From Ferruginibacter sp. (GTDB taxonomy: Bacteria; Bacteroidota; Bacteroidia; Chitinophagales; Chitinophagaceae): a DNA stretch of 18,628 bases. The position numbers and the translations under genes were made by a program. The stretch lies in the NCBI GenBank assembly GCA_030831725.1, contig JAURKN010000028.1, positions 1 to 18,628 on the forward strand. The letters run 5' to 3'. Below the pieces are notes generated by a model. It did no database searches, was not told where the DNA came from, and saw only the letters and a program-made list of their open reading frames with translations. Shown one piece after another: positions 1-8,151 of the stretch. How positions within the stretch are numbered: position 1 is the first letter of the stretch; the number at the start of each line of letters is the position of its first letter.

Positions 1-1
1 A

Positions 2-1264
2 ACCAAACTTGTCCATTTCATTGGGAAAGACAACATCGTTTTTCACTGCATCATCTTCCCGATCATGCTGGAACGTTACGGATATATATTACCGGACAAT
101 GTTCCTTCAAATGAATTCATGAATCTCGAAGGAGATAAAATGAGCACATCAAGGGGATGGAGCATCGAAATGGAAGAATACATCCAGGACTTTGTAAAAG
201 CGGAAAATGGTGGTGATATGATGGTAGATGCGTTACGTTACTATCTGACAGCCATCGCACCGGAAACTAAGGACAGCGAATTCACCTGGAAAGGATTCCA
301 AGACGCACTGAACAGCGAGCTTGTTGCGATTTTTGGCAATTTCATCAACAGGACATTTGTGCTGATGCATAAGTTATGTAACGGAAAAGTACCGCCATTG
401 CATCCGGATAGAAACAAAGAGGAAGACGAACAGTTCTGGAAAGAAATCATAAAAAGCAAATCGGCTATTGAGGAACATGTAGAGAAATATCGTTTCCGCG
501 ACGGACTCTCCGAAGTGATCGACCTTGCCAGAAAAGGAAATCGCTTCATGCAGGAAAAAGAGCCTTGGATTGTTGCCAAACAAATCGGAGAAAACGGATT
601 ACCCACTCCCGAGGCACAAAAAAACATAGACAACTGCATGCACTATTGTTTGCAATTGTGTGCCAATCTTGCTGTAATGATACAACCATTCTTGCCTTTT
701 ACCGCTAAAAAGATGTGCCACATGATGAAGGTGGTCGATAAGATGCTGGATTGGGAAAATGCCGGAAAACAGAATCTGCTCAGTACCAGATATTCACTCA
801 GGGCACCTGAATTGTTATTCAGAAAAATGGAAGATGCTGAAGTAAACATGCAAGTTGAAAAATTAAAGAAGAAAAGTCAAAAAATAATGGAAAACACATC
901 AGCGGCAAGTACAGGAACCGAAGTAAAAAAAGCCGAAGCGAAAGCGATCATTCAATTTGATGATTTTGCCAAAATAGAATTGAAAACAGGAACCATAACC
1001 GCAGCAGAAAAAGTGGAAAAGGCAGACAAGTTGCTGAAGCTGGAAGTGGATCTGGGTTCAGAAACGAGAACCATTGTAAGCGGAATCGCATTGCACCATT
1101 CTCCGGAGAATCTGATCGGTCAAAAAGTGACTGTTGTCACCAATCTCGCACCAAGAAAAATGAAAGGCATAGAGAGCAATGGTATGATTCTGATGGCGGA
1201 GGATACCGACGGAGCGTTGAGATTTGTTTCCGCCGAAACTTCGAATGGCAGCCAGGTAAGTTAA
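2..1264 (+). CDS. metG: Methionyl-tRNA synthetase, 3' part (C-terminal 420 residues)
   Basis: Charges tRNA(Met) with methionine in the cytoplasm. The reading frame is open from base 2, so the gene enters from the left edge and its N-terminal Rossmann half with the HIGH motif is missing. Seen at the start is the class I core segment VHFIGKDNIVFHCIIFP, followed by the second signature loop as KMSTS (bases 137-151), a variant of KMSKS. A helical anticodon-binding domain follows. After a short Lys/Ala-rich linker, roughly bases 944-1261 encode an EMAP-II/Trbp111-like tRNA-binding OB fold (DDFAKIELKTGTI, then KVTVVTNLAPRKMKGIESNG). This domain aids tRNA binding and dimerisation in many bacterial MetRS. 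The next gene begins 13 bases after the stop on the same strand and may be co-transcribed. The family assignment is very secure; only the 5' end is unknown. Confidence 0.97.
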   Translation, partial: TKLVHFIGKDNIVFHCIIFPIMLERYGYILPDNVPSNEFMNLEGDKMSTSRGWSIEMEEYIQDFVKAENGGDMMVDALRYYLTAIAPETKDSEFTWKGFQDALNSELVAIFGNFINRTFVLMHKLCNGKVPPLHPDRNKEEDEQFWKEIIKSKSAIEEHVEKYRFRDGLSEVIDLARKGNRFMQEKEPWIVAKQIGENGLPTPEAQKNIDNCMHYCLQLCANLAVMIQPFLPFTAKKMCHMMKVVDKMLDWENAGKQNLLSTRYSLRAPELLFRKMEDAEVNMQVEKLKKKSQKIMENTSAASTGTEVKKAEAKAIIQFDDFAKIELKTGTITAAEKVEKADKLLKLEVDLGSETRTIVSGIALHHSPENLIGQKVTVVTNLAPRKMKGIESNGMILMAEDTDGALRFVSAETSNGSQVS

Positions 1265-1277
1265 ACTTCATTTATTC

Positions 1278-2192
1278 ATGACCGTTATTCCCCCATATCT
1301 TAAAAAAGGCGATCTGATCGGAATAACCTGTCCCGCAGGTTTTCTGGACAGAAAAAAAACAGCCGCTTGTGTGAAAGCACTCACATCTTGGGGTTTTGAA
1401 GTTAAGATCGGAAAAACCATAGGAAGCGATTCACAAAATTATTTCAGCGGAACAGACCAGGAAAGGCAAGAGGAATTTCAACACATGATGGATGATAGTT
1501 CTGTAAAAGCTATCCTATGCGGAAGAGGGGGCTATGGAAGTACGAGAATCATAGACGGTTTGAATTTCAAAACATTTCGTAAATCACCCAAGTGGATCAT
1601 CGGATTCAGCGACATCACCGCATTTCATTCCCATCTGCAGTCACGATTTTCCATCGCCAGCATCCACGGACCAATGGCGGCTGCTTTTCAAACTTTCAAG
1701 AGAGATGAAAAATATCTCGAAAGCATTCTGCATTGCCTGATGGGAAAGAAAATGAAATACACCTGCGAACCCCATGCTTCGAACATCCCCGGAAAAGCAA
1801 AAGCCATGCTCACCGGTGGAAACCTCGCATTGTTGGCCCATACGATTGGTACTCCTTCAGAAGTGGAAGCATCAGGAAAAATATTGCTGATTGAAGACAT
1901 CGGTGAAAACCTATATGCCATCGACAGAATGATGGTGCAACTTCATAGAAGCGGTAAGCTTAAAGACATCAAAGGGCTCATCGCAGGCGGATTTACAGAT
2001 ATGAGAGATACAGAACGACCATTTGGGAAATCAATAGAACAAATCATACTAAACCATGTCGGAGATTTGAATATTCCAGTATGTTTTGGTTTTCCTGTCG
2101 GACATCAACCCCAAAATTATGCGGTGAAAATGGGACTGGAATACGAACTGGTCGTTGGCAAAGCCGGAGTCACATTAAAGGAGAAAAGATAA
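1278..2192 (+). CDS. ldcA: LD-carboxypeptidase, peptidase family S66 (LdcA/MccF-like)
   Basis: A 304-residue protein that probably removes the terminal D-Ala from murein tetrapeptides (L,D-bond), a cytoplasmic step of peptidoglycan recycling. The S66 layout is complete. The nucleophile Ser111 lies in GFSDIT, Glu206 in LLIEDIGE and His276 in FGFPVGHQPQN, which is the Ser-Glu-His triad of the family in the expected order. The conserved CGRGGYGSTR segment is at residues 81-90. There is no signal peptide, in keeping with a cytosolic enzyme. The ATG at 1278 is preferred because the N-terminus (IPPYLKKGDLIGITCPAG) begins where family members usually begin. It follows metG closely but has no functional link to it. 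The 3' end meets kup tail to tail with 9 bases between the stops. Some S66 members (MccF) instead cleave microcin-type conjugates, so the exact substrate is inferred. Confidence 0.9.
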   Translation: MTVIPPYLKKGDLIGITCPAGFLDRKKTAACVKALTSWGFEVKIGKTIGSDSQNYFSGTDQERQEEFQHMMDDSSVKAILCGRGGYGSTRIIDGLNFKTFRKSPKWIIGFSDITAFHSHLQSRFSIASIHGPMAAAFQTFKRDEKYLESILHCLMGKKMKYTCEPHASNIPGKAKAMLTGGNLALLAHTIGTPSEVEASGKILLIEDIGENLYAIDRMMVQLHRSGKLKDIKGLIAGGFTDMRDTERPFGKSIEQIILNHVGDLNIPVCFGFPVGHQPQNYAVKMGLEYELVVGKAGVTLKEKR

Positions 2193-2201
2193 CAAAGAAT
2201 A

Positions 2202-4235
2202 TTACGATTCCTCTTCCTCGTTATACCAGATACGATTGAGTTTCAACTTGCTTACGGGTGCCACAACGAGCGGGAATTTTTCGACTGTCACATTGCTTTG
2301 TTCCAAACCGAAACTTCTCTCTTCGCTTACACTCAATTCTTTTAGCCAGAAATACAATCTCATGATCAACAGTTCGCTGAAAGGCAGTTCATTGTCTTGG
2401 CTAAGGAATTTTTCCATGACGATGAATTCGAAATCACCGACCATGTTGTTTTTCAGTTGGCTCTCGTAGCGGCTGGTGATGTTTACCTCTCTGTTCTGCA
2501 CAAGGTCTTCCACGACTTTTTTGAACATCAGATTGATTCTCGGTTGAATCCTGAAACCGAGTCTGAATTCGACACGAATGATGTCGTTGGGAATGATGTG
2601 TTCCACGATATACTCGCTGGTATAGGGATCATCAAGGGTGTGAACATGAACAAACCAGTAGATATCTGCGCGCTTGGGTTTGCCACGGAGAATGCTGTAA
2701 ATGATTTTATGTTCAATCTCTCTTACATTGTGCGCACCTGTAAGAAAAACGAGGTGAGTCGCATATTTTGGAACCGTTGAATCATTACTGAGTTCTTCAA
2801 TCTTGGGAATGTAATCTTCCACCCTCACGAATTCGACATATCTCGCTTTGATTTTTCGAGCACGATACCAGATATACATCACTGCGAACAAACCTCCACC
2901 GATGATGAGTGTAACAAATCCGCCATGTGGGAATTTATCCAAATTCGCGATAAGGAAGCAAGCTTCCAAAGAGATATAAATGAATAGGAAAATCCAGATC
3001 ATTGTCGGCCTGACCCGCTTTGAAATCAGGAAATTCGAAAAAAGTACGGTGGTGGCCATCATGCAAAGTGTGATGGCAAGTCCATACGCAGCTTCCATGG
3101 CACTTGATTGTCTGAAATAAAGAACAATCGTGATACAGCCTATAAACAACAAGGTGTTTATTCCGGGGATATACAACTGTCCTTTTGCCTCTGTTGGATA
3201 GTTGATTCTCATCTTTGGCCAGAGGTTGAGTCGGATTGCTTCACTGATTAGCGTAAAAGAACCGCTGATCAATGCCTGACTGGCGATGATTGCGGCAGCA
3301 GTAGCGATGATGATACCAGAAAGCAAAAACCATTTGGGCATTATGGTATAAAAGGGATTCTGCAACTCAGACACGGCAACATTGGAAAATTGGGCTAGAA
3401 AATGAGGATCTTTCATGTGATCCGCACTGGCATAAACCATTCCTTTCTGACTCAAGAGCCACGCGCCTTGTCCGAGATAATTCAAAATCAGACATGTCTT
3501 CACAAAAATCCAGGAGAATCTGATATTGCCTCTTCCGCAATGTCCCAAATCACTATAAAGCGCCTCGGCTCCTGTAGTACAAAGAAACACGGCGCCCAAA
3601 ATCCAAAAACCGGATGGATATTCGGTCAACAGTTTGATGGCATAAACAGGATTGAAAGCTTTTATCACGGTATAATCATGAGTGAGGCCTGCAACCCCTA
3701 CGATACCCAACATGAGAAACCACACGGACATAATTGGACCGAAGAGCTTTCCGATTGAATTAGTTCCGAATTGTTGCATGAAAAACAACACGCATAATAT
3801 CCCGATGACAATCATGATGATTGTATTCTCAGATATGTCATTCAAGGCAGGAATGTTTTTCAAACCTTCAATCGCAGAAGTGATTGAGATAGGCGGCGTA
3901 ATCATCCCATCAGCCAAAAGGGCTGCTCCTCCGAGCATTGCCGGAAAGACAAGCCATTTTTTTTGTCGACGTATGAGTGTATATAAAGAAAATATTCCCC
4001 CTTCTCCTTTGTTGTCTGCCTGCAAAGTCAACAACACATACTTGACTGTGGTTTGAAGCGTCAGCGTCCATATGATGCACGAAATACCACCGAGAATAAG
4101 TATCTCATTGATGATTCGTCCGTTGATGATGGCGCTGAAAACGTAGAGGGGTGATGTACCGATGTCACCGTAAATGATTCCGAGAGCGATAAGTAAACCT
4201 GCTGCGGTTACTTTATTGATTTTGTGCTTGTCCAC
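2202..4235 (-). CDS. kup: Kup/TrkD-type potassium uptake transporter
   Basis: An inner-membrane K+ transporter of the KUP/HAK/KT family, thought to work by K+/H+ symport. At 677 residues it has the usual family length. The family signature GDIGTSPLY is at residues 23-31 inside the first membrane segment, ADNKGEGG is at 73-80 and DGMITPPIS at about 109-117. About 12 hydrophobic segments fill roughly residues 10-460, followed by a soluble cytoplasmic C-terminal domain of about 210 residues that ends in an acidic tail. The start is a GTG: no in-frame ATG lies between it and the upstream stop codon near 4260, and the protein beginning there matches the family N-terminus. It is separated from the ftsZ gene by a terminator and has its own likely promoter (bases 4277-4307), so it appears to be a single-gene unit. 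No nearby genes suggest a partner or regulator. Confidence 0.95.
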   Translation of the reverse strand: MDKHKINKVTAAGLLIALGIIYGDIGTSPLYVFSAIINGRIINEILILGGISCIIWTLTLQTTVKYVLLTLQADNKGEGGIFSLYTLIRRQKKWLVFPAMLGGAALLADGMITPPISITSAIEGLKNIPALNDISENTIIMIVIGILCVLFFMQQFGTNSIGKLFGPIMSVWFLMLGIVGVAGLTHDYTVIKAFNPVYAIKLLTEYPSGFWILGAVFLCTTGAEALYSDLGHCGRGNIRFSWIFVKTCLILNYLGQGAWLLSQKGMVYASADHMKDPHFLAQFSNVAVSELQNPFYTIMPKWFLLSGIIIATAAAIIASQALISGSFTLISEAIRLNLWPKMRINYPTEAKGQLYIPGINTLLFIGCITIVLYFRQSSAMEAAYGLAITLCMMATTVLFSNFLISKRVRPTMIWIFLFIYISLEACFLIANLDKFPHGGFVTLIIGGGLFAVMYIWYRARKIKARYVEFVRVEDYIPKIEELSNDSTVPKYATHLVFLTGAHNVREIEHKIIYSILRGKPKRADIYWFVHVHTLDDPYTSEYIVEHIIPNDIIRVEFRLGFRIQPRINLMFKKVVEDLVQNREVNITSRYESQLKNNMVGDFEFIVMEKFLSQDNELPFSELLIMRLYFWLKELSVSEERSFGLEQSNVTVEKFPLVVAPVSKLKLNRIWYNEEEES

Positions 4236-4276
4236 AAAAAAGAATTTATACGATTTTTCTCATGGAAAAATCTTCA

Positions 4277-4307
4277 CAAATGTATACGTAATTAAGATAA
4301 TTGCATA
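4277..4307 (-). promoter_or_regulatory. Probable Bacteroidota-type promoter for kup
   Basis: On the - strand the bases 4284-4277 read TACATTTG, an exact match to the Bacteroidota -7 consensus TAnnTTTG. Nineteen bases further upstream is TATG (4307-4304), one mismatch from the -33 element TTTG. The -7 box lies about 42 bases ahead of the kup GTG and downstream of the ftsZ terminator, which is where a kup promoter is needed. The match is by eye and the region is AT-rich, so a chance hit is possible. Confidence 0.5.
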
Positions 4308-4337
4308 TTTATCCTGATTATTTTTCGATTTTGAATC

Positions 4338-4370
4338 AAAAAAAGAGGCCCCTCCAGATGAGAGGGGCCT
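4338..4370 (-). terminator. Rho-independent terminator of the dcw cluster, after ftsZ
   Basis: Read on the - strand there is a perfect 9-bp GC-rich stem, AGGCCCCTC (4370-4362) pairing with GAGGGGCCT (4354-4346), with a 7-base loop. After one C comes a run of seven T (4344-4338). It begins about 48 bases after the ftsZ stop. On the + strand no T run follows the stem, so it should act in one direction only. It ends the division cluster and insulates kup. Confidence 0.93.
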
Positions 4371-4417
4371 GAACAAACAGTAATCACAAACACAAGTTTC
4401 AAAGGTACCAGATCAGA

Positions 4418-6619
4418 TCAGTCGGGTCTTTTCCCATCAAGAAATTTATTGATGCTGTTCGTATCAATTTTGGTTTCATTGGTTGATTTTACCGTGTAAT
4501 GGCTGTAGAAAGTCTCCACATCTGCCAGTTGAACCTGTACATCCATGCTTCTGCGCATGTAAGCAGGTACGGTTTCAAATTCGCTGTTGGGGTCACCAGA
4601 ACCTACATTGAAAGAAAGATTCCTGAGTTTGGCCAGTCTTTCATGGGCTCTTTTTCTAAGATCTTCCGTTTCATCAGGCAGAGCCAGTTCTTCCAATCCG
4701 GACTGATTTTGTTGAGTCTGGATTTGCGCAGAAGGGGCTTCCGTTTGTTCTTCCTCTCTTACGATGAAGCTGATCTCTTCCTGATTGTCGGATTCGGGTG
4801 AATTCGGAGTAAAAACGAACCGGTTGTTGGATGGTTCTGTTTGTTGGGTTTGTATAGGTGCTGTTGGCATTTCTGCGACAGGGTCAGCATGAATGGAAAC
4901 GTCATTTGTCTTGGTAGCATGTATGTCCAAAACAGGGTTATCTATGGAAATTTCAGATATAACCTCGGGCAGATTGTTTTCTTCCAAAGGCTCAAGCATC
5001 GAAATCTCTATCGGAGCTTGAGAAACCGGAATTTCTTCCACGTCGTTAGATTTTAATTCCGGTGTAGATGTTACTTCTTGAACCGCATAAATCTGTGATG
5101 GCTTTGTCAACTGAACATGACTGTTAGAAACATCACTCAGGGTTTCATCTTTGAGAAACAACATTTCAGGTTCTGCCTGATTTTCGCTTACCTCTTCTGT
5201 AATTGTTGCACCCATAGTTGGTATCTCTGTCGAAACAACTTCCTCTTTTTCATTGTATTCAAAAAATACAGTAGTGGTTGGAATCTGGTCGGCAGATGAT
5301 GAAATTTCTATGAATGGAAGTTTTTCCATCACGGGTGCGGCTGTTGGTGCTGCAACTTCCGGATTTTCTTCTATTTCAGATTTTATTTCATTCAATTCCT
5401 CAACAACATTTTGTGGTTCCAAAGACAATTCGATAGGTTGGCTCAATTCCAATTGTTCCACCTCTTCAACAATCTTTAAAAGATCTTTCGACTCATTTTC
5501 GATCGTAAGGTTTGCTGTCTCTACAGGCTTCACTTCATCCAACTCCTTGGTTAGCGGTATGCTTGCCACAGGTTGAACGGGCTCCTCCAATTTGAAAACC
5601 ACTTTTTCAATTTCCACTTTTTCCTGTTCTGTGGCTTTGGGTGCGAATGGGTCCTGATGATTGAATCCTGTTGCAATCAGGGTGATGCCTATTTGATCTC
5701 CGAGTGAATTATCATAACCCATACCGAGAATGACATCCGTATCCTCTCCTGCTGCTTCTATCAAATGATTTTGTATGATTTCAACTTCATCCATGGTAAA
5801 CTCATGTTCACCTTCGGCACTGTTGATGTTGATGAGAATCCATTTCGCTCCTCTGATATCGCTATCGTTAAGCAATGGCGAGGTCAAAGCACATTCAATC
5901 GCGGTTTGAGCTCTTCCCTCACCTGAAGCGGCAGCACTTCCGAGTATGGCAACTCCGCCATCTCTCATAACTGTACAAACATCCGCAAAGTCAACATTGA
6001 TTTGTCCTGTGCTGTTGATTACATCGGTGATGCATTTAGCCGCAGTCGCAAGAACATTATCCGCTCTTCCGAAAGCCTCCTTCATTTTCAGGTTTCCAAA
6101 CTGGTGTCTCAACTTGTCGTTGCTGATTACAAGCAATGTATCCACATTATCTTTCAGCAGATTGATGCCTTCCTGTGCCTGATGCATTCTTTTTCTTCCT
6201 TCATATCCGAAAGGGGTTGTCACAATGCCAACTGTAAGAATGCCGATTTTTTTACAGATCTGAGCGATGATTGGTGCGCCTCCAGTTCCGGTTCCACCGC
6301 CCATACCTGCGGTGATGAATGCCATTTTGGTATTCACTTCAAGTATTCGCTTGATTTCTTCCAAACTTTCTTCAGTGGCTTGCCTGCCAATGGAAGGATT
6401 CGCACCTGCTCCAAGTCCTTGGGTAAGATGAGGACCCAGCTGAATTTTGTTGGGAACTTTACTTGTCGCTATCGCCTGTGCATCTGTATTGCAAATGATG
6501 AAATCGACTCCGTCAATTTTTTGGTCGAACATATGGTTGACCGCATTGCTTCCACCTCCGCCTACTCCGATTACTTTGATGATGGAAGATTGCTCTTTTG
6601 GTAAATCAAAATGTATCAT
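4418..6619 (-). CDS. ftsZ: Cell division GTPase FtsZ with a very long C-terminal linker
   Basis: Tubulin-like GTPase that polymerises into the cytokinetic ring at midcell. Residues 11 to about 325 form the GTPase core: the nucleotide-binding GVGGGGSNAVNHM starts at residue 18, the tubulin signature GGGTGTG is at 107-113, and the T7 loop NVDFAD at 208-213 carries the catalytic Asp210 and Asp213. The protein has 733 residues, against about 380 in E. coli. The excess is an acidic, Glu/Pro/Thr/Ser-rich, apparently disordered linker (about 331-650). A basic helix (LRKRAHERLAKLR, 653-665) and the C-terminal peptide VPAYMRRSMDVQ (684-695), expected to bind FtsA, follow. About 38 more residues end in NKFLDGKRPD. 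The ATG start is preceded by a weak purine stretch (AGAGAGAA). The gene is last in the cluster, 45 bases after ftsA, and is followed by a strong terminator. Confidence 0.98.
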   Translation of the reverse strand: MIHFDLPKEQSSIIKVIGVGGGGSNAVNHMFDQKIDGVDFIICNTDAQAIATSKVPNKIQLGPHLTQGLGAGANPSIGRQATEESLEEIKRILEVNTKMAFITAGMGGGTGTGGAPIIAQICKKIGILTVGIVTTPFGYEGRKRMHQAQEGINLLKDNVDTLLVISNDKLRHQFGNLKMKEAFGRADNVLATAAKCITDVINSTGQINVDFADVCTVMRDGGVAILGSAAASGEGRAQTAIECALTSPLLNDSDIRGAKWILININSAEGEHEFTMDEVEIIQNHLIEAAGEDTDVILGMGYDNSLGDQIGITLIATGFNHQDPFAPKATEQEKVEIEKVVFKLEEPVQPVASIPLTKELDEVKPVETANLTIENESKDLLKIVEEVEQLELSQPIELSLEPQNVVEELNEIKSEIEENPEVAAPTAAPVMEKLPFIEISSSADQIPTTTVFFEYNEKEEVVSTEIPTMGATITEEVSENQAEPEMLFLKDETLSDVSNSHVQLTKPSQIYAVQEVTSTPELKSNDVEEIPVSQAPIEISMLEPLEENNLPEVISEISIDNPVLDIHATKTNDVSIHADPVAEMPTAPIQTQQTEPSNNRFVFTPNSPESDNQEEISFIVREEEQTEAPSAQIQTQQNQSGLEELALPDETEDLRKRAHERLAKLRNLSFNVGSGDPNSEFETVPAYMRRSMDVQVQLADVETFYSHYTVKSTNETKIDTNSINKFLDGKRPD

Positions 6620-6664
6620 TTCTCTCTATTTGGGTTAGTATATAAGTTAATTTGGTGCTGTTTC

Positions 6665-8104
6665 TTAGAGAACTTTATCTCCTTCTTCGCGGAAGAGATC
6701 GATGATTCCTTCTTTGAATGAATCCATAAAACCTTTCAGGGTTTTGATTCTTGGCGTAACATCTACCGGACCGGAAACAGTTTCGGTAACGGTTGTTTCA
6801 TTTTCTTTTTCAGAAGTTACTTCTGCAGGCTCACCAACTTCAGCAGCTTTGGCGAGTTCCTCATTTCTTTCAGCAGCGATTTTCTCATCTCTTACGATTT
6901 CGATGGGCTCATGCATGATGCCATTCGCTCTGAGTTTATTTTCGTAATCATTATAGCCTTTCAGGATAAGTCCGATACATGTACTGTACATCGGCTTTGA
7001 CAATTCATCGAGATCATCTCCGGTAAGGTGTTCGTTCGGTAGACCTATTCTTGCATTGAGTCCGGTGAGATACTCTGTAAGTTGCAATACATGTTTGAGT
7101 TGAGAACCACCACCTGTGAGGATGATACCGCCATTCAGGGAACGACTGTCGAGTCCTACTTGCTTCAAGTGATAGGATACAAAATCCATGATTTCGCTCA
7201 TTCTTGCCTGTATGATGCTGGCCAGATTTTTAACTGCGATTTCTTTGTTCGCCATACCGCGTAATCCGGGAATGGTGATGAATGCATTTGATTTTGTTTC
7301 GTTGGACAAGGCGCTTCCAAACTGTACTTTCATCGCTTCTGCGTGTGTACGCAACACACCCAATCCCAGTTTGATATCGTTGGTGATATTCTCTCCGCCG
7401 AATGGAATAACTGCAGTGTATTTCAACACTCCTTCGCAGAATACGGCGAGGTCAGTTGTTCCTCCACCGATGTCCACTATGGCAACGCCTGCTTCTAAAT
7501 CCTGTTCAGACATCACCGCCGCAGCAGAGGCAAGAGGTTGCAGAACAAGATCTTTTGTTTTCAATCCGGCTTTTTCTACGCTGCGATTGATGTTGCGAAT
7601 CGCATTTTTATCTCCGGTGATGATATGGAAATTCGCACCCACTTTCACACCACTGTACCCAATCGGATTTGGAATGTTCGGATGAGAATCCACCGTGAAT
7701 TGTTGAGGAATCACATCAATGATCTGATCACCCAATGGTATATATGTTCTGTATTGATCTGCAATCAGACGATCCACCTCTTCCTGGCTGATTTCATCTT
7801 CGGTATTTTGACGAACTATATCACCACGGGTCTGCAAACTCTTGATGTGATGTCCGGCAATACCAACATACACTTCATGAATCTTAAGTGATGGATTGCT
7901 TTCAAGGCATTTTTCCAAAGCCATTTGTATCGCTTTGATGGTTTGGTCGATATTCAGCACCATGCCATGCTGAACACCATTGCTGTTCGCACGACCGAAG
8001 CCAAGAATCTCCAATTTGCCGAACTCATTTTTTCTTCCGGCGATGGCTGCAATTTTCGTAGTTCCTATGTCAAGTCCTACGATGATGGGTTGTTCGTGTT
8101 GCAT
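6665..8104 (-). CDS. ftsA: Cell division protein FtsA (actin-like membrane anchor of FtsZ)
   Basis: Actin/Hsp70-fold ATPase that tethers FtsZ filaments to the inner membrane and recruits later divisome proteins. Visible motifs in order are the phosphate-1 loop LDIGTTKIAAIAG (11-23), the 1C subdomain in the region about 85-165, the phosphate-2 loop VDIGGGTTDLAVF (210-222), and the adenosine motif GGIILTGGGSQLKHV (325-339). After about residue 395 comes a charged, low-complexity linker rich in Glu, Ala and Thr. The last 25 residues (KTLKGFMDSFKEGIIDLF, 454-471) form a plausible amphipathic membrane-targeting helix. With 479 residues it is longer than E. coli FtsA (420), almost entirely because of the linker. 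It sits between ftsQ (47-base gap) and ftsZ (45-base gap), the standard order. Confidence 0.97.
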   Translation of the reverse strand: MQHEQPIIVGLDIGTTKIAAIAGRKNEFGKLEILGFGRANSNGVQHGMVLNIDQTIKAIQMALEKCLESNPSLKIHEVYVGIAGHHIKSLQTRGDIVRQNTEDEISQEEVDRLIADQYRTYIPLGDQIIDVIPQQFTVDSHPNIPNPIGYSGVKVGANFHIITGDKNAIRNINRSVEKAGLKTKDLVLQPLASAAAVMSEQDLEAGVAIVDIGGGTTDLAVFCEGVLKYTAVIPFGGENITNDIKLGLGVLRTHAEAMKVQFGSALSNETKSNAFITIPGLRGMANKEIAVKNLASIIQARMSEIMDFVSYHLKQVGLDSRSLNGGIILTGGGSQLKHVLQLTEYLTGLNARIGLPNEHLTGDDLDELSKPMYSTCIGLILKGYNDYENKLRANGIMHEPIEIVRDEKIAAERNEELAKAAEVGEPAEVTSEKENETTVTETVSGPVDVTPRIKTLKGFMDSFKEGIIDLFREEGDKVL

Positions 8105-8151
8105 AATTGTGTTTTGTGTGTTTGTTCTTAAGGGTTGTGAATGATGTTGTT

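Noticed and set aside
127..142. GAAGGAGATAAAATG inside metG, which looks like an ideal ribosome-binding site and start codon
   Set aside because: It encodes the conserved LEGDKM leading into the KMSTS loop, so the bases are explained by protein constraint. The genes here do not otherwise use such sites, and an internal start would give a protein without the catalytic half.
6002..6604. A 200-codon open frame on the + strand opposite ftsZ
   Set aside because: It lies wholly antisense to the most conserved part of ftsZ, has Cys/Ser/Phe-rich composition typical of a reverse-strand shadow, and shows no family motif.
7188..7685. A 165-codon open frame on the + strand opposite ftsA
   Set aside because: It is antisense to the conserved FtsA core and has no recognisable domain or start context.
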